Assembly: GCA_949987705.1 (NCBI GenBank)
Contig: OX465283.1
Span: 156,937,850 to 157,001,849, forward strand
DNA from: Thereva unica
Lineage: Eukaryota > Arthropoda > Insecta > Diptera > Therevidae
Length of the DNA: 64,000 nucleotides
Reading direction: 5' to 3'
This document shows, one piece after another, positions 45,475-56,100 of this stretch; the first letter of the stretch is position 1, and the number at the start of each line of letters is the position of its first letter. The position numbers and the translations under genes were made by a program. The notes beneath the pieces were generated by a model. It made no database searches. It saw only the letters and a program-made list of their open reading frames with translations, and was not told the DNA's origin.

Positions 45475-45592
45475 AACTGTTGCAGTTGAGGATGCTTTCT
45501 GCAATGCATACATGGGAAAATGATTCTTCTAACAAGTTCATTGTCTCACGTATGGTCTGCGTAGTAGCTCCATCTTGCTCAAACCAAATGTT
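45475..45592 (-). pseudogene. Mariner/Tc-like transposase fragment
   Basis: Minus translation NENIWFEQDGATTQTIRET and MNLLEESFSHVC, the second-Asp block (W.QQDGA..H) of mariner/IS630-type DDE transposases with His replaced. About 40 codons only. Confidence 0.6.
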
Positions 45593-45990
45593 TTCATTGT
45601 TGTCTGGAATGGAAAGAGGCTCAAGTCCATCTCGGACGAAAACAAAAAACAGCTGGTTAACATAAACAACAACATTCACGCTCTACAGGCGAAGGTCGCT
45701 GTTTTAGAAATAAAACCAGCATCAACCGACCACACTGATGACCTTCAGATACTCAGCTCCCAGCTGGCTGATAGTGCAATTCAAATGGACGATATGCAGC
45801 GGAATCAGAGGCTAAGTGATGTCATCATTCGGGGAATTCCTATGAAGCCTGATGAGTCTCTAATAAAAATTGTTGCAGACAAAAGGGCTTTACCTCAGAG
45901 CATTGATGACACGACGGCCAGAGACCTCCAATGGTGGGTGAGTAAAGTGAATACGTATAGCGACCACCAAACAGTAATCTTCTGTCTGGG
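45593..45990 (+). pseudogene. LINE ORF1-like relic (coiled coil)
   Basis: NNNIHALQAKVAVLEIKPAS and DDLQILSSQLADSAIQMDDM, a heptad-rich stretch, then RNQRLSDVIIRGIPMKPDE. The DV+IRGIP motif after a coiled coil is common in ORF1-like proteins of CR1/Jockey LINEs. The frame opens to 46342, but the later part is not recognised. Confidence 0.5.
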
Positions 45991-46374
45991 AAGTAGAACA
46001 GAAAGGGAGTACGAAAACCACGCCATAGCAGAGGATGGACCCTTTATTTGCCGTGTGAGGTATTGGGTCCAAAGGTACTGCGGCCATTCATTTGGCCTAT
46101 TGTACTACACTTCTATACCTCATATTTGTAGGCCTATGGGCTTGTCCCGTAGACTTGAATGTTCGAGCAGGTACTCTTCGAGCAAAAACCCTGCTGATCG
46201 CCATTGCGGGCTACTCACAGAGGACGTGGAGGGCATACTAATCCTCCTCCAGGCAAAGCCTACAGATGGAGTCTTCCGCCCTTCCTATCCTTCATCCGTG
46301 CGCCCTATCAATTCCTTGACCGTCTTAGGGGCGGCACATTAACGAAGAAAAGGCTCAGATTTGGCTAGTCCAGG

Positions 46375-46690
46375 CGCGGACCTCCAGCAATCTGTACGTC
46401 TCATCAAAATCCGATCGGTTTGTGGGTGCCACAATAGCCAGCTCTGGACCGACGAATGAATATCAGAGCACTGTTCAGCCAGTTTCATTGCTTTGAAGCC
46501 CCGGTGACCCGCGACTCAGACAAGGTTAACTTGATTGAGAACGCCCAGCTCACCAAGAGCACGCTGGCAGTCCCAAACTAATTTCGACTTGGTCCTACGG
46601 GACCTTATCACCCTAATTGCCACTTGGCTATCAGAGAAGATAAAGGTCCGTTTATTATGGTAGGCCCTTCTTAGGTTCCGAAAGTCCCGG
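46375..46690 (-). pseudogene. RNase H relic of an I/LOA-like LINE
   Basis: Minus translation HNKRTFIFSDSQVAIRVIRS and KLVWDCQRALGELGVLNQVN, then after a stop VAGHRGFKAMKLAEQC: the SDSQ and H-G...N..AD RNase H motifs. Confidence 0.7.
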
Positions 46691-46729
46691 TGGTGATCGT
46701 TTTACGCGATGGACATGGAACAAGCTCGA

Positions 46730-47010
46730 TTAAGATAAAACTGCAGACACTGAGTGCAGACTATGTGCTAACAAAAGTGACGCTTCTATGCGAAGAGCAC
46801 CAAAAACTTCGAAGACGTCCACCTAACTTCTGGTGGAACGACGAATTTGAGAGCGGCGATGGGCAAGAAGGCGCTGCCTGAGAAGGCGGAAACGCTGGAA
46901 TTCGAGGAGCTCTTCATGGAATACAACCAAGCGAGAAGACAGCTAAAAAATGCAATTCGGAAGAGTAAAGCTCGGCACTTTAAAAGCCTACAGGGTAGTG
47001 ATGTCGTTGA
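46730..47010 (+). pseudogene. LINE endonuclease-RT linker relic
   Basis: LRRRPPNFWWNDEFESGDGQ followed (frame shifted) by AKKCNSEE/AIRKSKARHFKSL-like sequence; resembles the PPWW.+E+..L+ ... AI+.SK...F linker of I/R1/LOA LINEs. Confidence 0.55.
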
Positions 47011-47452
47011 TTGAGAATATGCGGTCTCGAATATTTTTCAGCCCTGTAATGCTGAAAGTTATCATGCAGATCCTGTTCCCACCAAACAGGTAACGGAGAA
47101 AGAAATTGTAAAATCCGCCGTGAAAAGGATTGTCCTTGAACATGCCGTACATACCATAATATTACGTCCGATGAAGCAGCATATGTCATAGCAGCAATGA
47201 TCGGTATTCTGGCGGCGAAAAGTAGGATCTTGTGCGACTCGGAGTATGCAAGGAGTAGTTTAAAGCAGCCAGACGGAATCTGGCCTCCGGACAGTCCATT
47301 ACATGATGTGGAGAAGTGAGTCATAAGGAAACATGGAAAGTGAGTTACTACTACATAGAATGAGAGTTAAGAAGGAGGTGGTTCTTTTCTTTGGTAGAAT
47401 GAAGCTACGTTTCTCGCAAAAAAAGCGTTGACTGTAGGTCGCTGATCCGTAA

Positions 47453-47885
47453 AGGCCCAATTACAATGACCGGATTAGAGCGGAACAGAATCGGATTGAA
47501 CTGTCAAAGTGGTTTTCCAAGCATGCGTTTTCCATTTAACCGATTACAATGAACGGATTCAAACGCATTTGATCGCATCTGTGCCGGATTCGTTTTAGTT
47601 TGTTTAGAAATCGCCGGATTGAGCTGTCAAAATTTTGGTAAACAAAAGCTGTGATTGTTTAAGGTTTTATTTGGTTTGGTTTTTTATGTTTTTAAAAATA
47701 TTTTCGGACGAGCAGTTAATCGCAGAAGTGAAAGATTATGAAGTACTGTAAGCCAAAGAGTGAATATAACGTGACGTTTAAACGCGAACTGATCCGTTCA
47801 TTGTAATCAGTGCAGTTTCCTATCCGTTCTGATGCGTTCTTTTGACATTTCAATCCGCGTAGATCCGGTCATTGTAATTGGGCCT
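47453..47885. mobile_element. 433-bp MITE with TAA duplication
   Basis: Perfect TIR AGGCCCAATTACAATGACCG (to GGAT) at the left and its inverse at the right. Flanked by TAA (47450-47452, 47886-47888), the target size of PIF/Harbinger-type elements. The interior repeats CGGATT motifs. Confidence 0.88.
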
Positions 47886-48703
47886 TAAGGCCCATTTAAC
47901 ACGATGAATCACGAACCAAAAAGTTTCCTGTAAGCTTGCTCGGTTCGATGGAGAAAGGTGATAGACAACTTGACGAAACACGAAACAATGCCATGAAACT
48001 TTTGAAGCAACTTTGCAGCAAAACACATTGACAGCTTAAGGTTTGTTGTTGTTGTTTCTCTGAATTCTTTGATTCGTCTTTTGTTAGGGGAATGAAATCA
48101 AAGGGGAATTAGCAACTACTACTTAAATGACTACTTGAGTTTTCAAAACAAAGTGACAGATGGGTGGGGTGGGTGGCTGATATGAAAAGTACAGAAGAGA
48201 ATGAGCAATAAATTTTGACGTATTATTTGCTGCACGAGTTTACCCGCATAGCACCGATGAAATTTTTGAGGAAACTCCAAAAGGGAATCAGGGATTGCAG
48301 TGAACTGTTTCGCTTCGTGTTTCGTGGGTCTAAATCCCACTCTCCCAGCTCTGGTAAGTGCCTGCAACGGTAAGTTGATGACGACAGGCGGAAGTGATAC
48401 TTTAGTGCCTCATACCGGTGTGGACACAAATGTCATGCAAAGGGGTGATGAGTTTAGTCATAAGGAATCTGACCCTTCAGTCTGTGTGCGGACTCCCAGG
48501 GGTGTTTCCTGTGTTAGGAATGGGGATTAGGTGGGCGTTCCGCATTAAAAAATCATTTCCTTCTTGGGACTCTCTTGGACTACCTTTTCAACTTTTAAGG
48601 CAACCCAGGCTACCTACTCTTAAATATCGCTCGGAAAAGGATATGAGAGCTTTTGAATTTATATTAGAGATAGATTTGCCTCATATGCCTTCAAAGCTGT
48701 TCC
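47886..48703. other. Left flank of the LTR element
   Basis: Unique-looking DNA, no genes recognised. Ends in the TTCC target duplication. Confidence 0.5.
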
Positions 48704-50795
48704 TGTTATGTAGAAACTTTGAGCAACCCTCAAAATTAAGAAAATTTCTAATAATTTCTAAATTTCCAAATCCAAAATTCCTTGAACCCGGAATTTTGTT
48801 GACATAAAAAATGCACGGGCCGGTAAATGACCCGTGCACAAAATCCAAGTGTAACCTGAAACGCCAAAGGAAATTGGCAAGAATATTTAGCGCAATTTGC
48901 CTTGCGAAATTAATAAACGAAAGAAAAAAGCTCGTAAGCAAATTGCGCCAGTTTCAGGCCACTTGAAGAAAAGCCGACGGGTGCGTTTTTCCGGCCGGCG
49001 ACCTCAACCTTGGGTCAAGCACCAGCAGGTGACTTTTGCACCTAGGTTGAAGGCCCGGAGGAAAAATGCAATCGAAGGACTTTTAAAAATAAAGTTTCGG
49101 AAAACTGAGGATCGATCGAGTGATCGATCGTTGAGTCTGATCAAAACTTTCCGCGGCGACGGTTGCTTTTCCCGCAACATTTAAAAGAGTATGATTTTGA
49201 TTTTCACCAGCGGCGGTGGTGGTTAGAAGATTTTTAATTTAAAACTCGGTAGCGGGTGAATAAGTGAATAGTTTCGATAAACCTAGTAAATTAAATAAAG
49301 TATAAATTTGTGTCCGAGAAAGGGTCTTGTAATATTGAATAAGTGAATAGTTTCGATAAACCTAGTAAATTAAATAAAGTATAAATTTGTGTCCGAAAAA
49401 GGGTCTTGTAATATTGAATAAGTGAATAGTTTCGGTAAACCTAGTAAATTAAATAAAGTATAAATTTGTGTCCGAAAAAGGGTCTTGTAATATTGAATAA
49501 GTGAATAGTTTCGGTAAACCTAGTAAATTAAATAAAGTATAAATTTGTGTCCGAAAAAGGGTCTTGTAATATTGAATAAGTGAATAGTTTCGGTAAACCT
49601 AGTAAATTAAATAAAGTATAAATTTGTGTCCGAAAAAGGGTCTTGTAATATTGAATAAGTGAATAGTTTCGGTAAACCTAGTAAATTAAATAAAGTATAA
49701 ATTTGTGTCCGAAAAAGGGTCTTGTAATATTGAATAAGTGAATAGTTTCGGTAAACCTAGTAAATTAAATAAAGTATAAATTTGTGTCTGAAAAAGGGTC
49801 TTGTAATATTGAATAAGTGAATAGTTTCGGTAAACCTAATAAATTAAATAAGGTATAAATTTGTGTCCGAAAAAGGGTCTTGTAATATTGAATAATCGAA
49901 TAGTTTCGGTAAAACTAGTAAATTAAATAAAGTATAAATTTGTGTCCGAAAAAGGGTCTTGTAATATTGAATAAGTGAATAGTTTCGGTAAAACTAGTAA
50001 ATTAAATAAAGTATAAATTTGTGTCCGAAAAAGGGTCTTGTAATATTGAATAAGTGAATAGTTTCGGTAAACCTAGTAAATTAAATAAGGTATAAATTTG
50101 TGTCCGAAAAAGGGTCTTGTAATATTGAATAAGTGAATAGTTTCGGTAAACCTAGTAAATTAAATAAGGTATAAATTTGTGTCCGAAAAAGGGTCTTGTA
50201 ATATTGAATAAGTGAATAGTTTCGGTAAACCTAGTAAATTAAATAAAGTATAAATTTGTGTCCGAAAAAGGGTCTTGTAATATTGAATAAGTGAATAGTT
50301 TCGGTAAACCTAGTAAATTAAATAAGGTATAAATTTGTGTCCGAAAAAGGGTCTTGTAATATTGAATAAGTGAATAGTTTCGGTAAACCTAGTAAATTAA
50401 ATAAAGTATAAATTTGTGTCCGAAAAAGGGTCTTGTAGTATTGAATAAGCGAATAGTTTCGATAGAACTAAGTGAAATAAGTAAATTATAGAGTGTAAAA
50501 ACTGTGTATTTTAAATCAGAAGTTGAAAAACAAGAGGAAAGCAAATAAAGATAAAAGATAATAAACGAATTTCATTTCAATTGAATGTTGCGTAGTGGTC
50601 GACTCTTTCCGGCAGACAGTATAATTGTGAGTATAAAGAAAAATCTACTCTAACAACCTAGCAACAGGTTTACCTGTGGGTGACGTTTGCTAGTTGTACT
50701 GATAAATACATTTTACGAAAACATAAAACAATATTAGTGCTATAAAGACTAAATATATAACAAATATATACATATATATATAAATATATATAACA
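48704..50795 (+). repeat. 5' LTR with 15-copy 79-bp array
   Basis: 2,092 bp, TG...CA ends. The first 540 bp are unique LTR sequence with two inverted repeats; then comes the 79-bp array (about 49253-50440), then about 350 bp including an AT microsatellite just before the end. The 95-codon basic reading frame in it (48897-49184) starts at TTG and recurs in the 3' LTR; I do not treat it as a gene. Confidence 0.95.
49253..50440 (+). repeat. 79-bp tandem array in 5' LTR, 15 units
   Basis: The landmark GGGTCTTGTA occurs from 49322 to 50428 at exact 79-bp spacing, giving 15 units. Each unit holds TATAAATTTG, and most hold AATAAA. The first unit differs (CGATAAACC, GAGAAAGGG), as does the last (GTAGTATTGAATAAGCG); the marker AATAATCG occurs once, after unit 8. 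Confidence 0.95.
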
Positions 50796-50799
50796 AAAT

Positions 50800-50817
50800 T
50801 GGCGCAGCCGGTAGGAT
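50800..50817 (+). other. Primer binding site, tRNA-Ser type
   Basis: TGGCGCAGCCGGTAGGAT, four bases after the 5' LTR end. It starts with TGG (complement of the tRNA CCA end) and resembles the tRNA-Ser primer site known for Drosophila 297 and 17.6. Confidence 0.85.
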
Positions 50818-51073
50818 CTGGGTGCGCTAACTAACAAAGGTGTTAATACTGCTGGTCTAGGCTCCTTTGACCATCAACCCAAGGCTGAGCCTGACTTGGG
50901 GGCAGTACTAGCGTCTAACTACAGCGCATAAAAATTCCCAGATCCTCCACGAATCAACGCTCGGGGGTAATCATCTGTAGGTGCCTCTGCTCCAGGCGAG
51001 CACGCATTTACCCCCCTAAGTTTTTATCAGCGAGGGACTTTCGCGGGCTTCATCCGTGCCCAGGATACGCCCT

Positions 51074-53140
51074 ATGTCAGAGGGCCAACCAGGGGACAAC
51101 CATCACCTAGAAACTCCCCCACCGAGGGATAATCAACTAACAACAGGCCCTCCAACAACCCCAGGGTCCAACGAAATCAGCCCTCAACCCCAACAGGCAG
51201 GCAGCACTTCAACACCCACAACTGCAGCAGAATCACCAAGGAAGCTGAGAAGCGGCACCATCCTAGGAAACCCAGCGAAACAACAAGTAGGTTTTAAGTT
51301 AAGTTTAGACCAAATTTTGAAGAGAGCGCTCGAGACAGGTGACATAAATATCACCGCGTGCCAGGCAGTAGAACGAGAAACAAAAAGAACTCGTGAAAGC
51401 CGCCTGACACAAATAGAAAACCTAAAACAGAGCACCCTCAAATTTAGAGAGGATTTAATTAAATTTCAGTCCCTCGAGCGCCCTCTTCAAGGCGAAAGCC
51501 ATAGTATAGAAAATTTAGAATATTTAGAATTAAGTGAAAAAAATTGTGAAGCCGACGACACCCAGCCGCCTACCGATAGCCTTACAGAGGATCTTCTGAA
51601 TTGGGTAAGCGTGTCCCTCACAGACTCCGAGAAGGACCCTACCCTATACGAAAATCAAAAAGACCATACAGTAAGGGAGAAAAAGGAATTCCTACTAGAC
51701 ACAGCAATGGCAGACGAGTACCTGAAAGTCGCCAAAATAACAGCACAGCTGGTCCCAATATTTTCTGGCGGACAAAGTCCGACCCTGACGACCGAGCTGC
51801 AAATGTTCATAGGCTGTTGTCGTAGAGTTCTACAATGCCTTTCAGAAACGGAAAAAGAGGCTTTTATTCAGATTCTCCCTACCAGACTTCGAGGCGACGC
51901 ATACCAACTAATAGCCTCAAGTCAGCCAGCCAACTTCGAGGAAGCCGAAAAGCTTCTCAACCGCACTTATTTGCCTAGGGAAACTTATCAGGAGTTAGTT
52001 AATAAACTAATAACACTCCGACAGTACCCTATGGAACCCCTCACAGCGTATACCACGCGCATAAAACAACAACTGTCTTTATGCATAGAAGCCGCCACAA
52101 CTAAATACGGCGAAGCAGCAGCCCAAGTCAAAGTACAGTTAGAAGATTTTGCGAAAAGCGCATTAAAAGGAGGGATTAACAACCAACACTTATGTCAGTA
52201 CTTGCTGGCAGCAGGCGATGACGGCCTGGATAATTTAATCCAAAAGGCCCTGGACATGGAGAGACTTCAGCAAACAACACTGAACATCCATGCCCAGTAC
52301 CAAAGTCCATCAGCCCTGCCAATGTACAGTCAAGGTGGGCCAAATATAAACACCCCCAACCTGTACAATAATCCCTATACGCTGGCTTACAACAATGGTC
52401 CCTATACGTATCCATCACAGTCAGGCCTAAACGGCCCCACTCCTCTACAAACGACACATTCACTCTACTCCGCTCAACATAACGCCGCCGCCGCCATCAC
52501 TCCGCCCAGTATCACATCACCAGAACATAACATTCCACCCCAAGCAACACTAACGAACTACAATCTCCCCCTGCCCAATACGCAACAACCGAGTGTACCA
52601 AATATACCAGTCCCTACCACAACTACCACAGTACCTCAGGTGGCGCAATTAACGCCAGCGCCTCAAAAATCTCAAGGCAATCCGTTGGCAAATGTCACCT
52701 GTAGCTATTGTCGAAACAGGGGCCACACATACACCGATTGCATCAAAAGAAAAAATACTCCCTATTGCACTATTTGTAGAACGACAAATCACGATGCACG
52801 GGATTGTCGCCGCCCACCAGAGCGCTCACGACCGAACTTCCCTAATAACGGTCGTTTCCCTGAACAGCGCCCTAATAACAATAATGGCGGTAGACCATCA
52901 CAATATAATAATAGTTATCAGCAAAATAATCAACAACAATCACTGCCCCGTTCACAACCGCCACATAATCAAAACCAGGTAAGCAATAACAATCGCCGAG
53001 TATTCAATATACGCCACACATGCGATTTCTGCGGAAGACGGGGCCACCAGGCAGAAGACTGTCGACAAAGACAGCGATGGGAGAACTCCCAATCGGGAAA
53101 CTTCTCAGAGTCGGACCAAATACCCCCGGCCCGACAGTAA
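51074..53140 (+). CDS. gag: Gag polyprotein of the Gypsy element
   Basis: The open frame reaches back to a GTG at 51056, but the first ATG is at 51074, giving about 688 residues. The N-terminal third is Pro/Gln/Thr-rich; the middle (about residues 215-400) looks like a retrotransposon Gag capsid region (helical, with LRGDAYQLI, NRTYLPRETYQELV); then a Pro/Asn/Tyr-rich spacer. The C-terminus has three CCHC zinc knuckles of the form C-x2-C-x4-H-x4-C: CSYCRNRGHTYTDC (about residue 543), CTICRTTNHDARDC and CDFCGRRGHQAEDC, expected to bind RNA. It overlaps pol by about 120 nt, with a -1 slippery heptamer in the overlap. Confidence 0.93.
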   Translation: MSEGQPGDNHHLETPPPRDNQLTTGPPTTPGSNEISPQPQQAGSTSTPTTAAESPRKLRSGTILGNPAKQQVGFKLSLDQILKRALETGDINITACQAVERETKRTRESRLTQIENLKQSTLKFREDLIKFQSLERPLQGESHSIENLEYLELSEKNCEADDTQPPTDSLTEDLLNWVSVSLTDSEKDPTLYENQKDHTVREKKEFLLDTAMADEYLKVAKITAQLVPIFSGGQSPTLTTELQMFIGCCRRVLQCLSETEKEAFIQILPTRLRGDAYQLIASSQPANFEEAEKLLNRTYLPRETYQELVNKLITLRQYPMEPLTAYTTRIKQQLSLCIEAATTKYGEAAAQVKVQLEDFAKSALKGGINNQHLCQYLLAAGDDGLDNLIQKALDMERLQQTTLNIHAQYQSPSALPMYSQGGPNINTPNLYNNPYTLAYNNGPYTYPSQSGLNGPTPLQTTHSLYSAQHNAAAAITPPSITSPEHNIPPQATLTNYNLPLPNTQQPSVPNIPVPTTTTTVPQVAQLTPAPQKSQGNPLANVTCSYCRNRGHTYTDCIKRKNTPYCTICRTTNHDARDCRRPPERSRPNFPNNGRFPEQRPNNNNGGRPSQYNNSYQQNNQQQSLPRSQPPHNQNQVSNNNRRVFNIRHTCDFCGRRGHQAEDCRQRQRWENSQSGNFSESDQIPPARQ

Positions 53141-56100
53141 ACACTAACAATAAACCAAATGGGGGACCTCAGGCCTCAACTGGTACAAACCCACTAGTAA
53201 CTCTTCCGCTCGACATAAGCCTCAACGGCAAAACACAACTAGTGGTGGATACAGGCTCTGAGGTTACGATACTAAAAAAGAATAAGCTTCGACAAAATGT
53301 CACCATAAACCCTTCTCAAAAGTGCACGCTAGAAACGCCATACGGTAAAGGGAATACTCTCGGAAGTTGCCAAGGAAACTTCAAATTGAAAACCCCAATT
53401 CCTTGCACTTTCCAAATAGTGCAGAACATGCCAGAGATTCCCAAAGATGGCCTTCTAGGAAACGACTTCCTCTCCCAGCACTGCAACGTTGAGGGTCCCA
53501 ACAAAACATTACGATTTCCTCGCACGGAAATTAATCCGGAAGAAATGACCTTTCCTTTACAAACCAAAACTACCAGACCGAATCCTAGAGAGCAGCAGGA
53601 GCAAACCCAACCCAGGGAGTCTCAGCTCGTAGAAGCCGAGACGACCCCCGGTGGTGTCTCCCCAGTACCCTCCGAAGGTAGTACAAGCTGCCAATCTCAA
53701 GATGGATCAAGGTTAGATAACAACCTTAACGGTTTCGAGACCAATGAAGACCTAAGGCAAAAGGTAATCCTAACGGAATCTATTTGTATCCCAGGCCGGT
53801 CTCAGATGGTGGTACCAATACCATTAAGTTTAGAGGAAGAAATGCTCTGTAAAGCTCAAGAGCCCTGCGAGGGAGTATTCCTCGCGAATGCCCTCTTACC
53901 TTCTGGAAACCAAAGAGTATTTGTTGGCCTCCTCAATGCTAACAACTTTCCAGTAGCCCTAACGAGCCTAACTCTAACGCTCGTCCCCACAAATGACTAC
54001 TCTACAATACCACTCAATTCCAACCCTGCAAGTTCTAGCCCAAGGCTCTTTGTCAAAAAAGACAACGGCGAGTGCGGAAGACCGGTTACCAAAACCGGCA
54101 CCCCACCGCTCAAAACAAGCCGCAAATGGCAGAAAAAACTAGGGGTCAAATCAACACGGGGTCACAAGAGCAGTGACCAGGAAGCCGCCAACCTATTACA
54201 TATTAGACATGTATTCCCGGACTATGAAGACCCGGACGACCAAGAGCGTGCACAGCGCATTCAAAAAGTTGACGAGGAGCTCAACCTTGATCATCCACTA
54301 ACGACCGAAGAGAGGAGGTCCATAAAGGAACTATGTCACGAATACGCAGACATATTCCACTTAAAGGGAGATAAGCTCACGTACACAGACGCTATCTCCC
54401 ACGAAATTCCAATGGTCTATGACCAAATCATTAATCAGAAAATGTACAGACTGCCCGAGACACAGAGGCAGGTAATTAACGAACAACTAGAAGAAATGTT
54501 GGACAGCGACATAGTCCAACCCAGTAAGAGCCCATGGAACTCACCCTTATTAGTGGTCCCCAAAAAAGCGGGCCCTAATGGAGAGAAGAAGTGGCGAGTA
54601 GTTGTCGACTTCCGAAAAGTCAACGAAAAAACCATAGGCGACGCATTTCCCCTGCCACGAATCGAGGATATTCTAGACCAACTCGGTCACTCAAGATATT
54701 TCACTACCCTCGACTTGGCCAGTGGTTACCACCAAGTACTTGTGGAACCACAAGACCGCGCTAAAACAGCCTTCAGCACAAACTACGGCCACTACGAGTT
54801 CAAACGTATGCCGTTCGGGCTAAAAGGTGCCCCGGCTACGTTCCAACGGCTCATGAACTATGTCCTCACGGGCCTGCAAGGCCTCGAATGTTTTGTCTAC
54901 CTGGATGATATCGTCATCTACGGTAAAAACCTTGAGGACCATAACACTAAACTTCGGAGAGTCTTCGACCGGTTGAGGGAAAATAACCTCAAGTTACAAC
55001 CAGAGAAGTGCCAATTCCTCCGAAAAGAAGTTGTTTATTTGGGTCACGTCTGCTCAGAGAAAGGAGCTCTGCCAGACCCACGAAAAACGGAATGCGTCCA
55101 GAAGTTCCCTGCCCCACGGACTATCAGGCAAGTGCAATCGTTCTTAGGCCTTGCCAATTACTACCGAAAATTCGTCCCAGATTTTTCAAAAACAGTCCGT
55201 CCCTTAACGAACCTTCTACGCAAAGGCGTAAAGTTTTCTTGGACACCAAAGTGTGAAGACGCATTCCAACAAATAAAAAATAACTTAGTATCCCCTCCAC
55301 TGCTAATCTATCCAGACTTCGACAAGCCGTTCAACTTGACAACGGATGCAAGCAGTGAGGCACTCGGAGCAGTGCTCTCTCAGGGAGAAGTGGGAAAAGA
55401 CCAGCCTATTGCCTACGCAAGCCGAACACTGAACAAGGCAGAACGCAACTACTCCACCATTGAGAAAGAGTTGCTGGCAATAGTCTGGGCAGTGAAAAAT
55501 TTCAGGTGTTATCTATTGGGTCGGAAGTTTACGGTCTACACGGACCATAAACCCCTCAAAGGCGTATTCAAAGTCAAAGACCCAACTACTCGACTAGTGA
55601 GATTCCACCACAAGCTGTCGGAATACGACTACACTATCGAGTACAAACCGGGAAAATATAATACAAATGCTGATGCACTCAGCCGTATACCGCACTACGT
55701 AGAGGAGCCAAAAACCTTCACGGTAGAAGCTCAAGTCCACCAACCCGGAAAACACCTCCAAACAAAACAAGAAGAGACGCCCAAGCAATGCAACATCATC
55801 ACAAGGGCACAGGCGCAAAAGCAGAAAGACGACGAAAAGGACAAAAGAACTACGTCTCTAGAAGCCCCCCACTCAGAGGAAGGGCCCAAACCGCCTGAGA
55901 TCGAAGATGAAACCCCAGAAGACCCTCCCAAAGACAACAACCTCAAAGGGAAGAAGAAAGTTGAGGTCATTACCAGTCAGGAGGAGATAAATACAATCCT
56001 AAAAGATTATCACGATTCCCTCTTCGGTGGACACCAGGGAGTCGTTAAGACCTATAACCGTATTCGCCAAAAATATTGGTGGAGGCGTATGTTCCGCGAT

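Noticed and set aside
45575..46342. A 255-codon host gene
   Set aside because: Its recognisable part looks like a LINE ORF1 relic and overlaps transposase and RNase H relics on the other strand; the remainder has no similarity.
48897..49184. 95-codon very basic frame present identically in both LTRs (also 57560-57847)
   Set aside because: It begins at TTG, has no ATG start, and identity between LTRs is expected for any LTR sequence. No recognisable domain.
49253..50440. CRISPR-like array
   Set aside because: Units are direct tandem 79-bp repeats without unique spacers, inside LTRs of a eukaryotic retrotransposon.
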